From Nanobdellota archaeon (GTDB lineage: Archaea > Nanobdellota > Nanobdellia > Woesearchaeales > GW2011-AR15), in NCBI GenBank assembly GCA_018815145.1, contig JAHIYL010000003.1, forward strand, positions 1 through 19,925: 19,925 nt of DNA, read 5' to 3'. The position numbers and the translations under genes were made by a program. Under the pieces are notes generated by a model. The model saw only the letters and a list, made by a program, of their open reading frames with translations, did not search any database and had not been told where the DNA came from. Positions 1 through 5,524 of the stretch are shown piece by piece (positions within the stretch are counted from its first letter, which is position 1; each line of letters begins with the position of its first letter).

Positions 1-729
1 CAACCTTATCATAGATCTCCATGCAAAAGAACCTTTGCCTTTGAGAGTAACATTCTTTTTTATCCAGATAAAGGCAGCTCCGCCTCTATCTGCAACAAAT
101 TGAACGTTTTTTCTTGAAAGATATCCTGGATCAGCCATCACTAACCCAAGTTTTCTAAACGGTTTAAGTAATCTAACAAAAAACGGGCAATCATTCCGTT
201 TTCCTTTAGTTATAAACCAGTTCAGAATCAGCATCTGGTCATGGCAGATGGCTATGTGTATCTTGTCACATTCTTTTCTTGATATCTTTTTCTTTATCCT
301 GATGGAATACCATATGCTTCGTCCAATTATCCTGATGCCAGATGCATCAAGCAAAGCATTTATTCTTGGATATAAATGCTTTTTTATCAGCATATAATTG
401 TATTTACGAAGCAATTTCATGGAAAACATTTCCATCCCTCTCTGAAGCGAACTTCTGCTTGGAAGAACTTCCATGCCAAAAATAAGACATAATCTCGAGT
501 CATTTCGTGTTTCAATTTCATAATCTTTGTATGTTTTGCGAAATAAAATTCGCAAAATACATAAACACAAAATAACTCTATAATCATGTGGTCTTTGGCC
601 TCTCTTGCAATGCTTCTTCTCGGGAAGCAATGTTGCAAGAGCCAGCAACATGCTGGCAGATGTTTCAAGCAGAATCTTTTCACACCGAGATTCTACAAGT
701 GGGTTGAGCCGAAGATTTGGCTTGCCCAT
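1..729 (-). CDS. DDE transposase of IS4/IS5-like family, 3' end beyond window
   Basis: An uninterrupted reading frame of 243 codons starts with ATG at 729 and leaves the window at base 1 without a stop, so the C-terminus is missing. The N-terminal part (residues 1-110) is a basic helical region. A DDE-type catalytic core follows: LLDASGIRI with Asp128 as the likely first acidic residue, then a second block around 195-213 reading LVMADPGYLSRKN with Asp200, the usual spacing pattern of IS4/IS5-type transposases. The catalytic Glu would lie beyond the edge. The enzyme would cut and join the ends of its own insertion sequence. No stop or frameshift is seen in the visible part, so the copy may be intact. 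Its start lies about 130 bases from the tRNA-Trp gene. I could not identify terminal inverted repeats because the other end is outside the window. The family assignment is by motif only. Confidence 0.82.
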   Translation of the reverse strand, partial: MGKPNLRLNPLVESRCEKILLETSASMLLALATLLPEKKHCKRGQRPHDYRVILCLCILRILFRKTYKDYEIETRNDSRLCLIFGMEVLPSRSSLQRGMEMFSMKLLRKYNYMLIKKHLYPRINALLDASGIRIIGRSIWYSIRIKKKISRKECDKIHIAICHDQMLILNWFITKGKRNDCPFFVRLLKPFRKLGLVMADPGYLSRKNVQFVADRGGAAFIWIKKNVTLKGKGSFAWRSMIRL

Positions 730-822
730 ATTTTTTTCTTAAGAAGAACAAGTATTTACTTTTTTCTTATGTGAGTCGTAGCCGTTTTTGTATTCAAGAA
801 TATATTTTCTGTAATACAATAA

Positions 823-834
823 TTTTAAATATAT
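823..834 (+). promoter_or_regulatory. TATA box of the tRNA-Trp gene
   Basis: TTTTAAATATAT is centred about 31 bases before the first base of the tRNA, a normal distance for an archaeal TATA box with a few bases of 5' leader. Confidence 0.6.
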
Positions 835-898
835 CGCTCAAATTCAATACTTTGAAGACGGGAATGTAGTACAACCTGGCTAGTATTGGCGGCTCCAG

Positions 899-960
899 TA
901 GTGGAGCGATGAGTCGAAAGACAATGATTAGGTTTGCGGTATGTCGCTTCTGATGAAGAT
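899..960 (+). other. tRNA-Trp intron 1, canonical position 37/38 (62 nt)
   Basis: The segment separates G37 (898) from A38 (961). A bulge-helix-bulge can be drawn. The outer helix is the anticodon stem. The central helix pairs 893-896 with 955-958 and has one C-A mismatch. The bulges are A897 G898 / T899 and A959 T960 / A961, so both cuts fall between the second and third bulge base as archaeal splicing endonuclease requires. The intron holds CTGATGA (950-956), close to a box C, and TGGAGC (902-907), complementary to tRNA bases 31-36. In other archaea the tRNA-Trp intron at this site carries a box C/D guide RNA for ribose methylation of the anticodon region. That this one does too is only suggested. 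Confidence 0.75.
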
Positions 961-975
961 ACCGCTAGATCAGGG

Positions 976-1005
976 TTATCATCACTTATTGTGGTGAAAC
1001 TGAAA
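976..1005 (+). other. tRNA-Trp intron 2, non-canonical position 53/54 (30 nt)
   Basis: Thirty bases separate the 5' strand of the T stem (971-975) from TTCAAAT of the T loop. A bulge-helix-bulge fits well. The central helix TCAG (970-973) pairs perfectly with CTGA (1000-1003). The 5' bulge is G974 G975 / T976 and the 3' bulge is A1004 A1005 / T1006. The inner helix is T977-A999 and T979-A997, then CATCAC (980-985) with GTGGTG (991-996) around a TTATT loop. The outer helix is short (A969-T1007, G968-C1008). Because TT occurs at both ends of the insertion, three splice registers give the same mature tRNA. The bulge rule selects 975/976 and 1005/1006. Confidence 0.75.
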
Positions 1006-1076
1006 TTCAAATCCCTGCATTCCCAGTCTTTTCTAAATTTTGCCAATTTTTTACTATCTACTTGAGAATAACAATC

Positions 1077-1085
1077 TTTATATAA
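1077..1085 (+). promoter_or_regulatory. TATA box of the small membrane protein gene at 1121
   Basis: TTTATATAA lies 36-44 bases before the ATG. Transcription would start near 1107, followed by a Shine-Dalgarno GGGGTGG at 1109-1115. Confidence 0.5.
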
Positions 1086-1120
1086 TCAAAAATCTCTATT
1101 TTCTGATTGGGGTGGTTTTT

Positions 1121-1483
1121 ATGGCAAAGAAAAAAAGCTGGACAACTAAGGTGGGACCATTTGCATTTGCTCTTGGGCTTGTGATAGCGGTTCTTGCATC
1201 ATTCACTTGGACAGTGGTCTGGTATTTAGGTGTATTTGGTCTGGTGGTCGGTCTTCTGAACATTTCAGATGATGAAGTCAGGACATATCTGTTGGCAAGC
1301 CTGACTTTTCTTGTGAGCGCAAGTGCACTTTCAGGAACACTGACAAGAGTCATATCAGTAGTGCCATTCCTGGCAAATTATGCAAAACTAATCGACTCGC
1401 TATTGGCAAATGTCGTGTTGTTTGTTGCTCCGGGTGCAGCGATTGTTGCTCTGAAAGCGCTCTATATGATAACAAAAGATTAA
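1121..1483 (+). CDS. Small membrane protein of unknown function
   Basis: A 120-residue protein. The ATG at 1121 is chosen over the upstream frame at 1040 because GGGGTGG sits six bases before it and the upstream codons overlap the promoter. After a short basic N-terminus (MAKKKSWTTK) the chain is almost wholly hydrophobic. Segments near residues 12-42 (probably two helices), 60-80 and 92-115 are long enough to span the membrane, with a conserved-looking GLLNISDDE turn between them. There is no signal cleavage site, enzyme motif or cofactor motif. I recognise the general type as small multi-helix membrane proteins common in DPANN genomes, but cannot give a function. It stands alone, with its own TATA box and a T-run just after the stop. 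Confidence 0.7.
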   Translation: MAKKKSWTTKVGPFAFALGLVIAVLASFTWTVVWYLGVFGLVVGLLNISDDEVRTYLLASLTFLVSASALSGTLTRVISVVPFLANYAKLIDSLLANVVLFVAPGAAIVALKALYMITKD

Positions 1484-1491
1484 AGCATATT

Positions 1492-1510
1492 ATTTTTTTT
1501 TTGATTTTTT
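1492..1510 (+). terminator. Oligo-T terminator after the small membrane protein gene
   Basis: A run of ten T (1493-1502) followed by six more (1505-1510) lies directly downstream of the stop at 1483. Archaeal RNA polymerase commonly stops at such runs without a hairpin. Confidence 0.5.
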
Positions 1511-1634
1511 AGCTTTTGAATAGCTTTTTCCCTGATTGTGTGCCCACATAGCCGCAGGTCTGGCATCTGAAAGAATCTTCACCTATCCAGAGGATTCGGT
1601 CTGAACTGCACTTTGGGCAGAATACTGTATGCAT
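1509..1634 (-). CDS. Very short zinc-ribbon protein
   Basis: A 41-residue frame starts with ATG at 1634 and ends with TAA at 1509-1511. It carries two CxxC pairs, CPKC (residues 6-9) and CQTC (residues 24-27), separated by an aromatic/charged stretch, with GYVGTQSGKKLF behind. This is the layout of a single zinc ribbon of the transposon/ribosomal type, where CPKC...CxxCGY is typical. A T/A-rich TATA-like stretch (TTTAAAAATC in the gene's direction) lies about 25 bases before the ATG, so the message could be leaderless. It lies downstream of the alaX pair on the same strand, 66 bases away. A function cannot be assigned; such proteins often bind nucleic acid or act as small subunits. The cysteine spacing makes chance unlikely. 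Confidence 0.72.
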   Translation of the reverse strand: MHTVFCPKCSSDRILWIGEDSFRCQTCGYVGTQSGKKLFKS

Positions 1635-1700
1635 GTGGTATAATAGGTTTTTTAGATTTTTAAATGTTTGCTGGAAATATGCTAAAATAGGAATAGTCCT

Positions 1701-2417
1701 TTAATCTGCGAGTTCAAAGTATATCCTCTTATTGTTCTTCCCTTTGTTCTCACATTTCACTATTTTAATGCCTTTGATTTCAGAGATGTTCCCAAGATGT
1801 GTGCCGCCGCAGGCCTGCATATCAACCCCATCTATCTCAATTATCCTGATTTTCTCTATCCCTTCTGGCACAAGTATCTTTTCAGTCCTGATAAAATCCG
1901 GTATCCTGAATGCTTCTTCTCTGTCATAGAAATGTATTTTTACTTCTCTTCCTTCTGCTATCAGGTCATTTGCTTTCGTTTCCCATTCTTCCACTTTAGC
2001 TCTGTCAAAATTTTCAAGAGTGAAATCTATCCTGGACCTGTCAAGACCAAGCTGATTTCCGCTGGTGACAGCGCCTGCCTCATCATAAATGATCCTGGAG
2101 AATACATGTGCTGCAGTATGCATCCTCATTAATCTGTATCTTCTGTTCCAGTCAATTTTTAGTTGTACGGAATCACCGACAGTAAGCCCTTCTTCGTCTA
2201 CTTCATGGCTTATCTTTCCAGAGAATTCGGCAACATAGATAACATTGTACTCCCGGCCTGAACTATCAATGATTTTTCCTGTATCAAATGGCTGTCCACC
2301 TTTGTTAGGATAAAATATGGTCCTGTCCAAGATGATATATTTGCCTTGGGAAGCAGATTCGATCTTACCATTTATCTCCTTAAGATAACAATCCGATAAA
2401 TAAAGAGAAGATTCCAT
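1701..2417 (-). CDS. alaX: Alanyl-tRNA editing protein AlaX (canonical zinc site)
   Basis: A 238-residue member of the AlaX family, stand-alone relatives of the alanyl-tRNA synthetase editing domain. These hydrolyse Ser-tRNA(Ala) (or Gly-tRNA(Ala)) in the cytoplasm and so prevent mistranslation of alanine codons. An N-terminal beta-barrel part contains FYPNKGGQPFDTG (residues 35-47), the glycine-rich motif of the family. The editing core has the zinc ligands His100 and His104 in HTAAH, and Cys203 and His207 in CGGTH. Length and domain order match the medium class, AlaX-M, which lacks the long C-terminal extension. It is the second gene of a pair: its ATG lies three bases after the stop of the other alaX gene, so the two are surely cotranscribed. 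All metal ligands are present, and catalytic competence is expected. Confidence 0.93.
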   Translation of the reverse strand: MESSLYLSDCYLKEINGKIESASQGKYIILDRTIFYPNKGGQPFDTGKIIDSSGREYNVIYVAEFSGKISHEVDEEGLTVGDSVQLKIDWNRRYRLMRMHTAAHVFSRIIYDEAGAVTSGNQLGLDRSRIDFTLENFDRAKVEEWETKANDLIAEGREVKIHFYDREEAFRIPDFIRTEKILVPEGIEKIRIIEIDGVDMQACGGTHLGNISEIKGIKIVKCENKGKNNKRIYFELAD

Positions 2418-2420
2418 TCT

Positions 2421-3137
2421 TCAGACCAGCCTGTAATATATTCTTCTGTTTTTTGCTCCCTTATTGTCAGCCTTAATGAATTCAATTTTTCCAATTTCTT
2501 TTAATGATTTCACATGGCATCCGCCGTCAGCCTGGTAGTCAAACCCTTTTATGTCAACTACCCTTATATTTTCAACATCTGGTGGAAGAGCATTTGCAAG
2601 CTTTACCATATTTTGATCAGCCAATGCTTCTGCTTTAGGCTTATAATAGGTCTCAACAGGAAGATCCTTTTCTATGAGTTCGTTTGATTTTGCTATAAGC
2701 TCAACTATCTTTTCCCTGTTGAAATCATCAAGTGAGAAATCAATCCTTGCTTTTTCTGTTGTTATCTGGTTTCCAGTGATGAGAGCACCAAGTTCTTTTG
2801 CAAAGAAACCTGACAGCACATGGGCAGCAGTATGGTATCGCATGAGGAGATATCTCCTGTCCCAGTCAAGCATGCAATGGATATCATCTCCTTTGTTCAA
2901 TTCGTTCTCAGGCTCTACCTGGTGGCTGATGATGCCTCCAAATTTTCCTGCATATATGACCTTGAATTCTTTGTTATCGCTCTTTCTTACAAGTTTTCCA
3001 GTGTCCCATTCAACACCGCCTGAGGCAGGATAGAATGCGGTTTTTTCAAGGACAACAAATTTACCATCCTTTACTGATTCAATTTTTGTATCCCATTCTT
3101 TCAGGTACATATCATCCATATATAGCACTTCTGACAT
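2421..3137 (-). CDS. AlaX paralogue with altered zinc ligand
   Basis: Also 238 residues, and clearly a sister of the gene behind it: same order, FYPASGGVEWDTG at 35-47 and HTAAH with His102 and His106. The second metal motif differs: where the family has CGGTH, this protein reads DGGCH (residues 204-208), so Asp204 replaces the cysteine ligand and a cysteine takes the threonine position. The GGQ of the barrel motif is GGV. The protein could bind metal with a His2-Asp-His set, use the shifted Cys207, or have another editing specificity. The start is set by GGTGAT eight bases before ATG at 3137, with a TATA-like ATTTATAAT further up. It leads the two-gene operon with the canonical alaX. Family membership is certain; activity and amino-acid specificity are open. 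Confidence 0.88.
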   Translation of the reverse strand: MSEVLYMDDMYLKEWDTKIESVKDGKFVVLEKTAFYPASGGVEWDTGKLVRKSDNKEFKVIYAGKFGGIISHQVEPENELNKGDDIHCMLDWDRRYLLMRYHTAAHVLSGFFAKELGALITGNQITTEKARIDFSLDDFNREKIVELIAKSNELIEKDLPVETYYKPKAEALADQNMVKLANALPPDVENIRVVDIKGFDYQADGGCHVKSLKEIGKIEFIKADNKGAKNRRIYYRLV

Positions 3138-3232
3138 TAGTTATCACCTTTTAGATTAAGGAAATAGAATGGCAGGAATTATAAATAATTTACTTAATTG
3201 GAAAGATTGAAGTATAATTTGAAAAAATTATT

Positions 3233-3330
3233 CTGGCGGTGATGATGATCATGGCACGGACGCATATTTTTCTTCGAAAAAATGTTACTCGCTTAACAGC
3301 TCGCCCAGCTAAATCATCACCGCATATCTA
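3233..3330 (-). ncRNA. Candidate small structured RNA
   Basis: A perfect 11-bp terminal stem GCGGTGATGAT/ATCATCACCGC joins 3236-3246 with 3313-3323. Inside are hairpins TGTTA/TAACA (around 3284-3299) and ATTTTT/AAAAAT with a CTTCG loop (around 3265-3282). Read on the minus strand, a TATA box TTTTTTATACAA (3351-3362) lies about 27 bases before the stem, and a T6 run follows about seven bases after it, so promoter, fold and terminator agree on this strand. The 5' end also contains GTGATGA, a perfect box C sequence, but no CUGA box D is found at the other end. It is not a tRNA: no T-loop motif sits next to the terminal stem. No protein frame covers it. Class unknown; the weaker alternative is a plus-strand RNA (TATA-like AGTATAATTT at 3211-3220). 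Confidence 0.5.
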
Positions 3331-3350
3331 CTGCTTTCTTTAGGAAAGCA

Positions 3351-3362
3351 TTGTATAAAAAA
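3351..3362 (-). promoter_or_regulatory. TATA box for the candidate RNA
   Basis: TTTTTTATACAA on the minus strand is about 27 bases upstream of the terminal stem. A separate hairpin GCTTTC/GAAAGC (3333-3349) lies between the box and the expected start and overlaps the initiation region. Confidence 0.4.
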
Positions 3363-3380
3363 TAGGGTTAGAGTTTTATT

Positions 3381-3938
3381 TTACAATATCTCTCTCTTCA
3401 ACAGTTCAAGAAGAAATTCAAATCTTGTATATCCTGTCTTTGCATTGAAATGGCCTGCATTCTCAATTTTTATCAGTTTTACATGTAGATTTTCAGCAAT
3501 TTCTTCTCCATGTTCAATAGGCACATAGGGATCATCTTCAGCATGGAACACATAAAATTTATCGGCATGTTTTTTTATATTCTTCCAGTCATATTCTTTT
3601 TCGACAAAACCCATATGCACCTTGTCGAATTGGTTGTTTGTGGGTTTTGCAGGGCCTGCAACCAGGATGCATGCCTTTACTTTGATATTTATTCTTTCAA
3701 GGAGCCGTAAGATAAAGGCAGCACCGCAGCTATGGCCGATTAGGATGGCATCAGAATCAAGCAAAGGCAAGTATTTTTTAAAGATATCAAGCCAGATTTC
3801 AAGTTCCTGGCCTTCTGGAGTCGGAAACTTTGGGACATAGACTTCATGTCCTAATTTAGTCAATTCTTCTTTTAGCCAGGGAAACCAGTTCTCTTCTGGA
3901 TATCCGTAGGATCCGTGGATAATAAATATGTTTGCCAT
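3381..3938 (-). CDS. RBBP9/YdeN-type serine alpha/beta hydrolase
   Basis: A 185-residue protein with the compact single-domain alpha/beta hydrolase fold of the RBBP9/YdeN family. The start IFIIHGSYGYPEENW (4-18) is the family's first strand and oxyanion loop. GHSCG carries the nucleophile Ser70. HAEDDPYVP (132-140) carries the acid, Asp135 or Asp136. AGHF supplies His163. The triad is complete and the length is typical (about 185-195). Members are cytoplasmic hydrolases or esterases with poorly known substrates. It begins six bases after the end of the dus gene, so the two form one transcript, but this arrangement does not reveal a shared pathway. No signal peptide is visible. Confidence 0.88.
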   Translation of the reverse strand: MANIFIIHGSYGYPEENWFPWLKEELTKLGHEVYVPKFPTPEGQELEIWLDIFKKYLPLLDSDAILIGHSCGAAFILRLLERINIKVKACILVAGPAKPTNNQFDKVHMGFVEKEYDWKNIKKHADKFYVFHAEDDPYVPIEHGEEIAENLHVKLIKIENAGHFNAKTGYTRFEFLLELLKREIL

Positions 3939-3944
3939 CTTCTT

Positions 3945-4892
3945 TTACTCTGTGTTTCTTAATTCATCCATTATTTTTTCAATTCCTTCAATATTATCTA
4001 TAAAATTTATCTTTTTCCTTGCTCTTGATCCGCCTGCAATATTCTTTGTGAACCACATTGCATGCGTCTTGACTTCAGCATAATGCAAGCAATCATATTC
4101 TCTTGCAAGCTTCAGATATTCAAAAAAATCATCTATCTTTTCATCAAGAGTCTGTTTTTCTAAAATATTGCCTGACATCAGATAATAACTTATCCTCTTG
4201 AAGATATACGGTTCACCTATTGCAGCTCTTCCTATCATAAGAGCATCAGCACCTGTCTCTTTTAGGCATTTTTCTGCAGATATTTCATCTTTGATATCTC
4301 CGTTTGCTATGACAGGGATTTTTACAGCATCTTTCACTTCCTTGATTATCTTCCAGTCTGCTTTTCCGGAATATTTTTGGGCAACATTTCTCCCATGGAC
4401 AGTTATTGCCGAAGCACCTGCCTTTTCAATAATTTTTGCAATCTCGACTGCATTTATATGGTCACTGTCAAGTCCGCTCCTTATCTTTGCTGTCACAGGA
4501 AGATCCTGGTTTTTGACAAGTGCGGAAATGATATCAAATATCTTTTTTGGTCTTTTCAGGAGAGCAGAGCCGGCACCTTGCCTCATTACCTTGAGATCAG
4601 GACAGCCAAAATTGATGTCAATGATATCAGCATCAATTTTTTTCGATGAAATAACAAAATAGTCTGACTTTTGGCCGAAGAGCTGTACAGCGACAGGTCT
4701 TTCTTCAGCAATTATGGCTGCTTTCTTGAGTGAGACGCTATTGTTGTGTACCAAGGCATTTATATTGACCATTTCGCTAGTTACAAGAGAGCAATCGTGT
4801 TTTTTGCAGAGAAGCCTGAATGGAAGGCTTGTCACAGCAGCCATGGGTGCAAGTATTAATTTACCTTTGATATCTATGTTTCTGATCTTCAT
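3945..4892 (-). CDS. dus: tRNA-dihydrouridine synthase
   Basis: A 315-residue flavoenzyme of the Dus family, which reduces uridine to dihydrouridine in the D loop of tRNA with NAD(P)H. The TIM-barrel opens with LILAPMAAVTSLPFR (12-26), the FMN-binding start of the family (usually LAPMAGVTDxPFR). INFGCP (93-98) holds the catalytic Cys97, and RQGAGSALL follows. TAKIRSG (134-140) and ITVHGR (163-168) are further family blocks, and IANGDI (195-200) and MIGRAAIGEPYIF (219-231) bind the FMN phosphate. A helical tRNA-binding C-terminus follows. The ATG has no ribosome site but a TATA-like stretch (4912-4922) lies about 25 bases upstream, so translation is probably leaderless. It heads a two-gene operon with the hydrolase. 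Which tRNA position it modifies cannot be read from sequence. Confidence 0.95.
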   Translation of the reverse strand: MKIRNIDIKGKLILAPMAAVTSLPFRLLCKKHDCSLVTSEMVNINALVHNNSVSLKKAAIIAEERPVAVQLFGQKSDYFVISSKKIDADIIDINFGCPDLKVMRQGAGSALLKRPKKIFDIISALVKNQDLPVTAKIRSGLDSDHINAVEIAKIIEKAGASAITVHGRNVAQKYSGKADWKIIKEVKDAVKIPVIANGDIKDEISAEKCLKETGADALMIGRAAIGEPYIFKRISYYLMSGNILEKQTLDEKIDDFFEYLKLAREYDCLHYAEVKTHAMWFTKNIAGGSRARKKINFIDNIEGIEKIMDELRNTE

Positions 4893-4955
4893 GATACAGA
4901 CAAAACATCATAAATTATAAAAAAATATTTATTGATGGCAGTAATTCAATATGAC

Positions 4956-5156
4956 ATGAAAAAACAATGGATGATATTTACTACATCAATGGTCCTGATT
5001 TTGGTTCTGTTTGCAAATATTGTGTTATTGTCAGCAAAGATGATATCAGAATGGGTTTTCTGGCTGGTGATAATAGTCGCATTCATAGCTTCAAAAATGA
5101 TATTGAAGATAAATAAGGCAGAAAATACTGCAAAAAAAAGCAAAAAAGAATATTAA
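4956..5156 (+). CDS. Small two-helix membrane protein, unknown function
   Basis: With ATG 4956 the product has 66 residues. MKKQW precedes a first hydrophobic helix (about residues 6-26) and a second one (about 33-51), and the end is strongly basic (KINKAENTAKKSKKEY). By the positive-inside rule both ends would face the cytoplasm. An in-frame ATG at 4935 would add seven residues, but the TATA-like sequences at 4914-4932 place transcription start close to 4946-4955, so 4956 is preferred. It is divergent from dus and shares that short promoter region. No family is recognised. Codon use and the clean helix pattern make it likely real. Confidence 0.6.
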   Translation: MKKQWMIFTTSMVLILVLFANIVLLSAKMISEWVFWLVIIVAFIASKMILKINKAENTAKKSKKEY

Positions 5157-5158
5157 GA

Positions 5159-5509
5159 CTAATTTTTCAGTTTTCTGGTTATGAGATGCAGGTGTGTAGG
5201 TGTTGTTGTGACCTGAAAAAACTCTTCATCAACATATTTGTGGTTCACAACATGCGCAAGATTCTTATATGTTCCGTCGAGAGTGAACTTGATTGCTTCT
5301 TCATACACTTCATAGCTGTATTGAGGCACTTTTTTGTTGAATTCTTTTATGACGAGCTGAAGATGTGAGATGGAATACACAATCTGAATTAATTCTTCAT
5401 TTGACAATAGGTTATTGATCACTTTTTTAAGGTTTTTATAGGTACCCCTATTTGTCCATGCAATAGGGATATTTTTGATTCGTATCATATGGTCTTTTTC
5501 TTTGGTCAC
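5159..5509 (-). CDS. Unknown protein built of two similar 40-residue repeats
   Basis: About 116 residues from GTG 5509, chosen because GGTGA lies six bases before it. TTG 5515 and ATG 5488 are alternatives in the same frame. The protein contains an internal duplication: residues 22-60 (GTYKNLKKVINN...HLQLVIKEF) align with 79-115 (GTYKNLAHVVNH...HLHLITRKL), sharing GTYKNL, V, N, EE, Q and HLxLI. No membrane segment, metal motif or nucleotide motif is seen. It follows the small winged-helix gene by about 15 bases and is probably cotranscribed. The alternation of hydrophobic strands and helices suggests a pseudo-two-fold alpha/beta domain. The function is not known to me. Confidence 0.7.
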   Translation of the reverse strand: MTKEKDHMIRIKNIPIAWTNRGTYKNLKKVINNLLSNEELIQIVYSISHLQLVIKEFNKKVPQYSYEVYEEAIKFTLDGTYKNLAHVVNHKYVDEEFFQVTTTPTHLHLITRKLKN

Positions 5510-5524
5510 CGTCAATCACCATAT

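Larger units (their letters stand above)
860..1025 (+). tRNA. tRNA-Trp (anticodon CCA) interrupted by two introns
   Basis: The folded exons give a full cloverleaf. The acceptor GGGAATG (860-866) pairs perfectly with CATTCCC (1018-1024), and the discriminator is A1025. T8 and A9 are present. The D stem GTAC/GTAT (869-872, 883-886) encloses a 10-nt loop with A14, G18-G19 and A21. The anticodon stem GGCGG (888-892) pairs with CCGCT (962-966). The anticodon loop is CTCCAG plus A961, giving CCA at 895-897. The variable region is AGAT (967-970). The T stem CAGGG (971-975) pairs with CCCTG (1013-1017) around TTCAAAT. A15 and T48 can form the Levitt pair. G1-C72 and A73 suit archaeal tRNA-Trp. No CCA end is encoded. 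Two segments must be removed to obtain this tRNA: 899-960 in the anticodon loop (37/38) and 976-1005 in the T arm (53/54). Oligo-T runs after 1028 may end transcription. Confidence 0.9.

Noticed and set aside
417..683. An 88-residue frame on the minus strand with many Cys and Phe
   Set aside because: It lies in another frame inside the transposase gene 1-729, which has the DDE motifs.
950..1003. A box C (CTGATGA) and box D (CTGA at 1000-1003) as a stand-alone C/D RNA across the tRNA 3' exon
   Set aside because: The flanks do not pair, no D'/C' pair lies between, and CTGA is needed for the intron 2 central helix.
825..1046. A 73-residue open frame on the minus strand
   Set aside because: It is the reverse shadow of the tRNA-Trp gene and its promoter; no ribosome site and no protein-like composition.
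3236..3324. Possible tRNA, since a 7-bp stem with trailing A could be an acceptor
   Set aside because: No D arm or T-loop motif in the right places and no anticodon arm; the stem continues to 11 pairs.
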